Source of the DNA: Porticoccaceae bacterium
Lineage (GTDB): Bacteria > Pseudomonadota > Gammaproteobacteria > Pseudomonadales > Porticoccaceae
Assembly: GCA_026005035.1 (NCBI GenBank)
Contig: BPKH01000003.1
Span: 124,001 to 188,000, forward strand
Length of the DNA: 64,000 nucleotides
Reading direction: 5' to 3'
The notes below the pieces were generated by a model. That model did no database searches, had not been told where the DNA came from, and saw only the letters and a list, made by a program, of their open reading frames with translations. Shown here one piece after another: positions 1-6,920 of the stretch. Numbering within the stretch: the first letter of the stretch is position 1; each line of letters opens with the position of its first letter. A program made the translations under genes and the position numbers.

Positions 1-136
1 CGACCGCCTCTTGCGCCTTTTCCCGCCGGCGGGAACCGATCAACACCCGGTGGCCGGCGACCGCCCAGCGGCGGGCGAGACCACTTCCCAGGGCGCCGGT
101 GCCGCCGAGGATGGCGATGGTGCGCGATTCGGGCAC
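1..136 (-). CDS. NADPH-dependent F420 reductase (NpdG family), 5' part only
   Basis: Only the first 45 codons lie in the window; the gene continues beyond position 1. The start is GTG at 136, preceded by an AGGAGAA ribosome site. The N-terminus reads TIAILGGTGALGSGLARR followed by AGHRVLIGSRRREKA. This is the Rossmann dinucleotide fold of F420H2:NADP+ oxidoreductases, with the GGTG-x-LG-x-GLA signature and the GSRR motif after the second beta strand that binds the NADP phosphate. The family transfers hydride between coenzyme F420 and NADP. It lies divergently from the TonB receptor. The family call rests on this short segment, so a more distant NAD(P)-binding relative is possible. Confidence 0.72.
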   Translation of the reverse strand, partial: MPESRTIAILGGTGALGSGLARRWAVAGHRVLIGSRRREKAQEAV

Positions 137-264
137 GGAGTTCTCCTTCTGGCTACGCCCGGAGGGCGGGGAGGGGGATGATCCCACCGCAGCCACCGCC
201 TCGGCAAGTCGCGGACGGCGGTGGGAAAGGGGGGCGTAGGAGTCGCGGTGGGGACGACAGCCGC

Positions 265-270
265 TAGAAT
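265..270 (+). promoter_or_regulatory. putative -10 element of the TonB receptor gene
   Basis: TAGAAT is followed by GGCGCT, matching the -10 plus GC-rich discriminator pattern that recurs through this window. It lies 37 bases upstream of the GTG start at 307. No convincing -35 is visible. The rest of the 137-306 gap shows nothing else I can name. Confidence 0.35.
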
Positions 271-306
271 GGCGCTCCACAACCGCGGGAAAAACCGGAG
301 GGGATC

Positions 307-2361
307 GTGTCGTTGTGGGGTCGGCGGACGCCGTTGCGCTGGAGTCTTTTGGCCGCCCTGTGGGGCGTTGCCGCCTGGGGCGCGGAACCGAACTTCGAGG
401 AGGTGGTGGTCACCGCCCTGCGCCAACCGACCCCTCGCCACCAGGTGCCGGGCAGCGTGGCGGCCCTGACCCGGGAAACCCTGGAACTGGTGGCGCCCAC
501 CCACCCGGCCGAAGCCCTCAACCGCCTGCCCGGGGTCAACCTGAGCCAAAACAGCGGCCAGGAGTACCTGCCGGCGATCCGCTCGCCGGTGCTCACCGGC
601 CCCGGCGCCTGCGGCGGCTTCCTGATGGCCGAAGACGGCATCCCCCTGCGCCCGGCCGGCTTTTGCAACGTCAACGAGCTGTTCGAGGCGCACCTGGAGC
701 AGGCCGCCCGCGTGGAGGTGATTCCCGGGCCCGGCATGGTGCTCTACGGGTCCAACGCCCTGCACGGGGTGGTCAACGCCCTCACCCCCTCGGTTGGGGA
801 GGTCGAAGCGCGCTGGTCCGCCGAGTGGGGATCGGAGCACTTCCGCCGCCTGGGGGTGGCGTACCCCTGGCGGGAGGGCCACGCCCTGCTCACCCTCACC
901 CGGGACGGTGGCTTTCGCGCCGACGCCACCGTGGACTTGGCCAAGTTCAGTGTCCGCCAGCGGCTGGCCGGCGGGGAGGGGGGTGCGACCCTGGTCCGCC
1001 TGGAACAGGCCACGGCGGGTTACGCGGTGGGGGAAGAGGCGTACAAGATCCGCCCCCTGGCGCGGGCCAACCCCAATCCCGACGCCTATCGGGACGCCCA
1101 AGCGGCCCGTTTCTGGTGGCGGCGTCGCGCCGCCCTGGGGGCCGCCGAGCTTCAGATCACCCCCTACCTGCGGCTCGGGGAGATGGACTTTCTCATGCAC
1201 TTTCTGCCGGGCACGCCCCTCGAGCGCAACGGCCACCGGGGTGGCGGCATCCAGTCGGCTTTCCACCTGCCCTGGGGCGGCGGCCGCCTCGTGGCCGGCG
1301 TCGACGCCGAGTGGGTGCAGGGCTGGCTCAAGCAGATCCAGGCCGAGCCCGCCGCGGGCTCGGCCTTCCTGCGCGAGACCCTGCCGGTGGGGCGCCAGTA
1401 CGACTACGACGTGCTCGCCCTGCAGCTCGCCCCCTTCGCCCAGTGGCATTGGCCCCCGGGGGAGGCATTCGATCTGGCGGTGGGGGTGCGCCAGGAGTGG
1501 CTCTCCTATGACTACCGCAACCACTTGCCGCCGGGGCGCACCCGCGAGGATGGCACGCCCTGCGGTTTCGGCGGATGCCGCTACGCCCGGCCCGCCGATC
1601 GAGACGATCTCTTTTCCAACCTCAGCCCCCGCTTCGGCCTCTCCTGGCGGCTGGCGCCGGGCCACGCCCTGCACCTGGTGGCGGCGCGCGGTTTCCGCGC
1701 GCCCCAGGCGGTGGAACTCTACCGCCTCCAGGGCGACCAGCGGGTGGCCGATCTAGATTCGGAGCGGCTCGACAGCGTCGAAATCGGCCTGCGCGGGCGG
1801 CGGGGGGCGCTGGCGTGGGACCTGGCCGGCTATGCCATGGAAAAGCGCAATGTCATCTTCCGGGACAGCGATCTGTTCATGCGCAGCGGCGGCCGCACCC
1901 GCCATCGGGGACTGGAGGCGGTCCTGCGCTGGCGGCCCGGCGTTCACTTCGGCCTCGATCTCCACTGGTCCTGGGCCCGCCACCGCTACGCCCGTTCCCC
2001 GGGCAGCGGGCTCGATGTCGACGGCAACGACGTCGACGGCGCGCCGCGCAGCTTTGGCGGTCTGATCGCCAGTTGGCGCGACGGTGACCGGCTGCTTTTG
2101 GAGCTGGAGTGGGCGCACCTGGGGCGCTACTACACCGATCCGGAAAACGCCCACGACTATCCGGGCCACGACCTCCTCCATCTGCGCGCTCGCTATCGCT
2201 TAGACGACCGTTGGGCCTTCGCCCTGCGGGTCGTGAACCTCACCGACCGGCGCTACGCCACCCGCGCCGACTACACCACCTTCACCGGTCCGCGCTACTT
2301 TCCGGGCGCCCCGCGAACGCTCTTCCTCGGCGTCGAGTACCGGCCCGGCGGCTCCGGCTGA
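307..2361 (+). CDS. TonB-dependent outer-membrane receptor
   Basis: 684 residues. The GTG start at 307 sits just after an AGGGG ribosome site. A signal peptide (WSLLAALWGVAAWGA, cleavage near residue 25) leads into a TonB-box-like segment EEVVVTALR. A plug domain follows (about 40-155, including the RVEVIPGPGMVLYGSNALHGVVN region), then a beta-barrel to the C-terminus. Such proteins import iron chelates, vitamins or other bulky ligands across the outer membrane with energy from TonB-ExbBD. The ligand cannot be told from the sequence. The last residues (FLGVEYRPGGSG) lack the usual terminal aromatic residue because a short tail follows the last strand. It precedes the Rieske oxygenase on the same strand, but a hairpin, a repeat and a separate promoter lie between them. 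Confidence 0.9.
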   Translation: MSLWGRRTPLRWSLLAALWGVAAWGAEPNFEEVVVTALRQPTPRHQVPGSVAALTRETLELVAPTHPAEALNRLPGVNLSQNSGQEYLPAIRSPVLTGPGACGGFLMAEDGIPLRPAGFCNVNELFEAHLEQAARVEVIPGPGMVLYGSNALHGVVNALTPSVGEVEARWSAEWGSEHFRRLGVAYPWREGHALLTLTRDGGFRADATVDLAKFSVRQRLAGGEGGATLVRLEQATAGYAVGEEAYKIRPLARANPNPDAYRDAQAARFWWRRRAALGAAELQITPYLRLGEMDFLMHFLPGTPLERNGHRGGGIQSAFHLPWGGGRLVAGVDAEWVQGWLKQIQAEPAAGSAFLRETLPVGRQYDYDVLALQLAPFAQWHWPPGEAFDLAVGVRQEWLSYDYRNHLPPGRTREDGTPCGFGGCRYARPADRDDLFSNLSPRFGLSWRLAPGHALHLVAARGFRAPQAVELYRLQGDQRVADLDSERLDSVEIGLRGRRGALAWDLAGYAMEKRNVIFRDSDLFMRSGGRTRHRGLEAVLRWRPGVHFGLDLHWSWARHRYARSPGSGLDVDGNDVDGAPRSFGGLIASWRDGDRLLLELEWAHLGRYYTDPENAHDYPGHDLLHLRARYRLDDRWAFALRVVNLTDRRYATRADYTTFTGPRYFPGAPRTLFLGVEYRPGGSG

Positions 2362-2369
2362 ACCACTCG

Positions 2370-2390
2370 GGCGCCCCGGAATGGGGCGCC
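2370..2390 (+). terminator. hairpin after the TonB receptor gene
   Basis: A perfect 8-bp stem GGCGCCCC/GGGGCGCC with a five-base loop begins nine bases after the stop codon. No T run follows, so termination efficiency is uncertain. Confidence 0.5.
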
Positions 2391-2422
2391 GCGCGCGTTC
2401 CTGCGGGCGACGGTTGCTCCCC

Positions 2423-2453
2423 GTAGCCCGGATGGAGCGAAGCGGAATCCGGG
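2423..2453 (+). repeat. REP-like intergenic element, copy 1 (GTAGCCCGGATG family)
   Basis: An imperfect palindrome starts GTAGCCCGGATGG and ends GGAATCCGGG; the arms CCCGGAT/ATCCGGG enclose a GCGAAGC core. It resembles short palindromic repeats scattered through many proteobacterial genomes. Two more copies in the same orientation lie at 42746 and 51903. The remaining intergenic DNA up to the promoter at 2534 shows nothing else I recognise. Confidence 0.8.
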
Positions 2454-2533
2454 AATGCAGGGGGCGTGGGGAAGAGGGGAGGGAGAATTCCGGGCATGAA
2501 CGGAGTCGGCGAAACCCCCACCCCGCAATCCGG

Positions 2534-2561
2534 TTGACTCGCCGCGGGGGGATCGTAAACT
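2534..2561 (+). promoter_or_regulatory. sigma70-type promoter of the Rieske oxygenase gene
   Basis: TTGACT (2534-2539), a 16-base spacer and TAAACT (2556-2561). Transcription would start near 2568, giving a leader of about 50 bases before the ATG at 2619. This suggests the oxygenase is transcribed separately from the TonB receptor upstream. Confidence 0.6.
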
Positions 2562-2618
2562 GGATCGCTACACAACAGTGTCGTGGCACTGTCTTCCGCT
2601 GCCCCCGAGGAGGTTCCC

Positions 2619-4040
2619 ATGTCCCGCGCCACCCAACGCACCGCGCCCCGGCCGCAACCGGCGAAGAGCGACGACTGGCCACCCAGCTGGCAGGTGCTCG
2701 AACACGGCATCCGAGTCGGCCGCTACACCGACCCCGAATTCCTGCGGCTCGAGTTCGAAAAGCTCTGGCCGCGGGTGTGGCAGATCGCCGCCCGCCTGGA
2801 CGAAATCCCCAAGCCCAACGACTTCACCACCTACGAGATCGGCGACACCTCGGTGTTTTTGGTGCGGGTGGACGAAGAGACCGTCAAGGCCTACCACAAT
2901 TTCTGCCCCCACCGCGGCACGGCCCTGGCGGAAGGGGCGGGCACCTTCCCCCACGGCAACATCATCTGCCCCTTCCACGGCTGGCGCTGGGACACCCAGG
3001 GCAACAACCACTACGTCCTCTCCCGTGAGGAGTTCAAAGGGGGCAAGCTCTGCCCCGAGGACGTGCGGTTGCGCGAGGTGAAGTGCGAGGTCTACGCCGG
3101 CTTCGTGTTCATCAACTTCGATCCCCAGTGCATGCCCTTCGACGAGTTCATCGCCCCCATCCGCTGGCTCCTCGACGACCTGAACCTCAAGGAGATGCGC
3201 CACTACTGGTGGAAGTCGATCCAGGTGCCGGCCAACTGGAAGGTGGCCCAGGAGGCCTTCTTCGAGGGCTACCACGTCCCCGCCACCCATCCCCAGCTGG
3301 AGGAGGACGCCGCCCGCTTCATCTACGGCGAGCGCATCGAGGGGGAGTTCACCGAGTACAACCACCTCAACGTCGCCTACGAGACCTTTCCCCACGGCCA
3401 CGGCCGCTTCTACGCCGGCAAGCCGTCCAACTACCAGGGCAACGTGAAGCGCTTCGTCAAGGGGGGCAAGGATCCGGTGGACGCCATGGCCGACCGGCTC
3501 CAGCTGCTGGTGGACGGGATGGACGCCCAGGTGCTCCAGGAGGACGTGGATCTGCTGCGTACCCTCAAGGGCAAGCCGATTCCCGAGGGCTCGAGCCTGG
3601 GCGCCGAGTACGTGCGGCTCCTCTACGAAGATGCCGCCGCCAAGGGGCGGCCGATGCCCAAGCTGACCCCGGAAATCCTCAACATGTGGGGCGGGGAGCT
3701 GTTCATCTTCCCCAACGTCATGGTCCTGCCCCAGGCGGGCAACGCCATGATCTACCGGGTTCGCCCCCATCCCACCGACCCCAACCGCTCCACTTTCGAG
3801 ATCTTTTCCACCCGCACGCTGCCCGCCGGGGTGGAGCCCAGTCGGGCGGTGGTGGAGCACGTCACCGACCCGGAGGATCCCAATCAGGTCTACCTGATCC
3901 CCCGCCAGGATCTCGGCAACCTGAAGCGGATCACCAAGGGGTTGCACTCCTGGGGCATGCGCCAGATCTGGCTCGCCGAGTACACCGAGCAGATCATCAT
4001 GGGCATGCACCGGGAACTCGACCGCTATCTGCGCGATTGA
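2619..4040 (+). CDS. Rieske non-heme iron ring-hydroxylating oxygenase, alpha subunit
   Basis: 473 residues. The ATG at 2619 is chosen over an in-frame upstream GTG because it follows a GAGGAGG site. The Rieske [2Fe-2S] ligands are visible as C96-P-H98 and C117-PF-H120. The catalytic domain carries NWKVAQEAFFEGYHVPATHPQ, where H219 and H224 are the expected histidine ligands of the mononuclear iron. Family members activate O2 to hydroxylate or demethylate aromatic or alicyclic substrates, using electrons from a ferredoxin and a reductase. No small beta subunit, ferredoxin or reductase gene is adjacent, so it probably works as an alpha-only oxygenase with electron donors encoded elsewhere. Its convergent neighbours are an EthD-like gene and an SDR epimerase. 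The substrate is unknown. Confidence 0.92.
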   Translation: MSRATQRTAPRPQPAKSDDWPPSWQVLEHGIRVGRYTDPEFLRLEFEKLWPRVWQIAARLDEIPKPNDFTTYEIGDTSVFLVRVDEETVKAYHNFCPHRGTALAEGAGTFPHGNIICPFHGWRWDTQGNNHYVLSREEFKGGKLCPEDVRLREVKCEVYAGFVFINFDPQCMPFDEFIAPIRWLLDDLNLKEMRHYWWKSIQVPANWKVAQEAFFEGYHVPATHPQLEEDAARFIYGERIEGEFTEYNHLNVAYETFPHGHGRFYAGKPSNYQGNVKRFVKGGKDPVDAMADRLQLLVDGMDAQVLQEDVDLLRTLKGKPIPEGSSLGAEYVRLLYEDAAAKGRPMPKLTPEILNMWGGELFIFPNVMVLPQAGNAMIYRVRPHPTDPNRSTFEIFSTRTLPAGVEPSRAVVEHVTDPEDPNQVYLIPRQDLGNLKRITKGLHSWGMRQIWLAEYTEQIIMGMHRELDRYLRD

Positions 4041-4045
4041 ACGCC

Positions 4046-4070
4046 GGCGGGCGGCGGAGCGCCGCCCGCC
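4046..4070. terminator. bidirectional GC hairpin between convergent genes
   Basis: A perfect 11-bp stem GGCGGGCGGCG/CGCCGCCCGCC with a GAG loop fills the 34-base gap between the Rieske stop at 4040 and the converging stop at 4075. There are no U tracts, but the position and stability fit a shared terminator. Confidence 0.6.
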
Positions 4071-4074
4071 CCGC

Positions 4075-4830
4075 TCAGGGCAGGTAGCGATCCCACTGGT
4101 AGGGGATCACCGCGTAAAAGGGGGCGGCGAGCAGGGGCCGGATCCCCTCCCGAAGCCACCGGGCCTCAAGGACGGGCTTGAGGGCCTGGGCCACCTCCAC
4201 CGGATCCTCGTCCAAGAACAAGAAGTAAAGCCGCGTCCCTGGCGGCGTGTCGGCGGTCTCGTGGGCAAAGGCGGTGGCGGCGTACAGGCCGCCCACGCCG
4301 GGGCGGTCCACCAGTTCGGCCACCGGTCCTTCCCCCCGCTCCAGCAGCAGATAGGCGCCCACCACCGGCCACCAGGGGAGCACGTCCCGTCCCACCTTGA
4401 TGCGCGGCGCCGCGTGGGCGTAGTCGATGCGGAAGGCCCCCCGGCTCGCCGGCTTCAAGAGGTAAGGGATGCGCCCCGCGTCGCGCAGCGCCGTGGCCAG
4501 GCGGCCGAACGGCTCGAGGTCGGCGGGATCGCTGAAAAAGTAGGCCATGGCGTGGTCGGCGGCGGCGAAGGGCGCCTCTTCGGCGGCCCGGGCGGCGCGG
4601 CACTCGGGGGTCGACACCACCCGCAGCGCCGCCTGGAGGCCGGCGATGCGGAACTGCTCCGGGCGGTGGTCGAGGGTGTGCCAGCGCAGGTAGGCGGCGT
4701 CCTGTCCCTCGGGGTGGCGCTCGGAGAGGGAGAGGTAGAGGGTGGAAACGCGCGCTCCGCCCACCGCCAGGATCTCGGGGACGCGGTCGGAGGCCTTGCC
4801 CTTCAGGGCGCCGTAGCGAGTCTCACTCAT
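4075..4830 (-). CDS. EthD/dimeric alpha-beta-barrel-like protein of unknown function
   Basis: 251 residues, ATG at 4830 behind a GGAGGAGA site. I see no catalytic motif I can name. The N-terminal half contains LYLSLSERHPEG and YLRWHTLDHRPEQ, recalling EthD and related dimeric alpha/beta barrels. A second similar half may begin near GAYLLLERGEGP. There is no signal peptide or membrane segment, so it is probably cytoplasmic. It overlaps the epimerase gene by 8 bases (ATGAGTGA) and is therefore translationally coupled to it. It converges on the Rieske oxygenase. Small barrel proteins of this sort often accompany aromatic or steroid catabolism genes; a role with the oxygenase is inferred only from position. 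Confidence 0.55.
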   Translation of the reverse strand: MSETRYGALKGKASDRVPEILAVGGARVSTLYLSLSERHPEGQDAAYLRWHTLDHRPEQFRIAGLQAALRVVSTPECRAARAAEEAPFAAADHAMAYFFSDPADLEPFGRLATALRDAGRIPYLLKPASRGAFRIDYAHAAPRIKVGRDVLPWWPVVGAYLLLERGEGPVAELVDRPGVGGLYAATAFAHETADTPPGTRLYFLFLDEDPVEVAQALKPVLEARWLREGIRPLLAAPFYAVIPYQWDRYLP

Positions 4831-5740
4831 GCTTCTCCTCCGGTAGGGGAATTTCGGGATGGCGCGCCCGCACCATGCGGCGCATCCCCTCCCGCCAGGG
4901 AACGCGGGTGCGCCCCAGAATCTGGTGCATCCGGGTGGTGTCGGGCCACAGCGGCGGGTGGGCCGTGGGGTCTTCGACGAACACCGGTTCGCGGCCCACC
5001 AGTTGGCCGAGATAGGTGCAGTACGCCTCGATGCTCACCGTCTCGCTGCCCGCCCAGTTGACCACCACCGGGGGCACCGCCGCCACCTCCAGGGCGCGGA
5101 TGCCGAGGGCGACGTAGTCGTCTTCGTAGATGGGGTTGTAGCGGTTGGGGCGGTCGGGGTGAAGGGGGATGGGCCGGCCCTCCAGGATCGCCTCCAGCCG
5201 GTCGGCGGGCGCCCCCCCTTCGGGACCGTAGGTGGAGCAGATGCGGATGATGGTCAGGGGCACGCCGAAGGTGCGCGAAATCCAACTGAGGAGCTCTTCC
5301 CCGGCCACCTTGGAAAAGCTGTAGTTGGCCCGCAGGGGAATGCCGGGGGGATCGTCCTCGCGCAGCGGCCGCGGCCCCTGGTAGGCGTAGATGGACCCGG
5401 TGGAGCAGTAGACGAAGCCGCGCGACCCCCGGCAGTGCCAGAAGAGATCCCCCGAGCGCTGGGCGTTCATCTCCACGCACTGCCGCCAGTCCCCGAGGCC
5501 GGGGTCGACGGCGGCGTGGAACACGTAGTCGAAGTCGTCGGGTAGGCGGGCGAGATCGTCCCGGGCCAGGTCGAAAGGGATCGGGCGGACGCCCGCCGCC
5601 TCCAGCTTTTGTCGATCTTCCGTCCTGGCGAGGCGGGCGAGCCCCCACACCTCGTTGCCCGCCGCCGCCAGGGCGCGGGCGATGGGGAAGGCGATCTTGC
5701 CGCTCGCGCCGGTGACGAGCACCTTGTGGCCGGTGATCAT
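4823..5740 (-). CDS. NAD-dependent epimerase/dehydratase family protein (extended SDR)
   Basis: 305 residues. The ATG at 5740 follows GAGGAGTGCGCC; longer in-frame extensions lack a ribosome site. An N-terminal Rossmann motif TGASGKIA binds NAD(P). The catalytic Ser-Tyr-Lys set appears as YCSTGSIY and YSFSK. The C-terminal half, with YNPIYEDDYVALGI, is typical of sugar-nucleotide epimerases and related dehydratases, but the family also includes 3-beta-hydroxysteroid dehydrogenases and lignan or aromatic reductases. The gene is first in a two-gene operon with the EthD-like protein. Given the neighbouring Rieske oxygenase, a catabolic oxidoreductase is at least as likely as a sugar epimerase. 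Confidence 0.85.
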   Translation of the reverse strand: MITGHKVLVTGASGKIAFPIARALAAAGNEVWGLARLARTEDRQKLEAAGVRPIPFDLARDDLARLPDDFDYVFHAAVDPGLGDWRQCVEMNAQRSGDLFWHCRGSRGFVYCSTGSIYAYQGPRPLREDDPPGIPLRANYSFSKVAGEELLSWISRTFGVPLTIIRICSTYGPEGGAPADRLEAILEGRPIPLHPDRPNRYNPIYEDDYVALGIRALEVAAVPPVVVNWAGSETVSIEAYCTYLGQLVGREPVFVEDPTAHPPLWPDTTRMHQILGRTRVPWREGMRRMVRARHPEIPLPEEKHE

Positions 5741-5816
5741 GGCGCACTCCTCGGCGGTGTGTGGCGCTACTATACCCACTCGGGATGCGGCGCGAAATTC
5801 CGCGGGGGAAGGGGTC

Positions 5817-6920
5817 GTGAAAGACATGGTCGAACTGCTCGAGGCGATGGCGCGCCGCGGGGCGTCGGATCTCTTCTTGGTGACCGGGGCGCCCCTCCAG
5901 GTCAAGATCGACGGCCGGGTCCATCCGGTCTCCGGACCGCCCCTCACCGCCGAGGCGGTGAGGGGCCTCCTCTACGGGGTGATGACCGAGCGGCAACAGC
6001 GGGAGCTGGAGGCGGAGTGGGAGTGCAATTTCGCCCTCTCGGTGCCCGACCTCGGCCGCTTTCGCTTCAACGTCTACTTCCAGCGCGGCCAGCTGGCGGC
6101 GGTGGTGCGCTTTCTCAAATCCCGCATCCCCACCCTCGAGGAGCTCCACCTGCCGGCGCGCCTCAAGGAGCTGGTGCTGGAGCCGCGGGGGCTCTTTTTG
6201 GTGGTGGGGGCCACCGGCTCGGGAAAGTCCACCACCCTGGCCGCCATGATCCAGCACCGGGCGCAGACCTGCACCGGCCACATCCTCACCATCGAGGATC
6301 CGATCGAGTACCTGCACGCCCACGGCCGCTCGGTGATCAGCCAGCGGGAGGTGGGCATCGACACCAAGAGCTACGCCGCGGCCTTGAAAAATGCCATGCG
6401 CGAGGCGCCGGACGTGATCATGATCGGCGAGGTCCGCGACGCCGAGACCATGCGCGCCGCCATCGCCTACGCCGACACCGGCCACCTGTGCCTCTCCACC
6501 CTGCACGCCAACAACGCCTACCAGGCGCTGGAGCGAATCGTCAACTTTTTTCCCGAGGAGGCCCGCGCCGCGGTCCTCGAGGATCTCGCCCTCAACCTGT
6601 GCGGGATCTTCTCCCAGCGCCTGATGCAGGGTCTCGACGGCGGCCGCCTGCCGGCCTGCGAGCTGCTCCTGCCCACCCCCTACGTGGTGGATCTGATCCG
6701 CAAGGGCGAGCTCGAGGCGGTGCGCGACGCCATGGCCCACGGGCGGGATGCCGGCATGATCACCTTCGAGGATTCGGTCTTCGCGGCCTGGCAGGCGGGC
6801 CGCGTGAGCCGCGAGGAGGCACTCCGGCACGTGGACTCGCGGGCCAACCTGCTCACGCGGATGCGCCTCTCCCGGGGACCCGCTTCGGAGGGCGGTTTCG
6901 AACTCGACCCGGGCGGCTAG
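5817..6920 (+). CDS. pilU: type IV pilus retraction ATPase, PilU-like
   Basis: 367 residues. The GTG at 5817 is chosen because GGAAGG lies five bases upstream and it gives the normal PilU N-terminus (KDMVELLEAMARRGASDLF); an ATG at 5826 is poorly spaced. Motifs: Walker A GATGSGKST, Asp box ILTIEDPIEY, Walker B DVIMIGEVRD, His box HLCLSTLHANNA. PilU hexamers assist PilT in pilus depolymerisation at the inner-membrane base of type IV pili. ECNFA near residue 70 and FFPEEAR favour PilU over PilT. No pilT or other pil gene is adjacent. The gene converges stop to stop with the EAL protein, with no bases between them. Confidence 0.88.
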   Translation: MKDMVELLEAMARRGASDLFLVTGAPLQVKIDGRVHPVSGPPLTAEAVRGLLYGVMTERQQRELEAEWECNFALSVPDLGRFRFNVYFQRGQLAAVVRFLKSRIPTLEELHLPARLKELVLEPRGLFLVVGATGSGKSTTLAAMIQHRAQTCTGHILTIEDPIEYLHAHGRSVISQREVGIDTKSYAAALKNAMREAPDVIMIGEVRDAETMRAAIAYADTGHLCLSTLHANNAYQALERIVNFFPEEARAAVLEDLALNLCGIFSQRLMQGLDGGRLPACELLLPTPYVVDLIRKGELEAVRDAMAHGRDAGMITFEDSVFAAWQAGRVSREEALRHVDSRANLLTRMRLSRGPASEGGFELDPGG

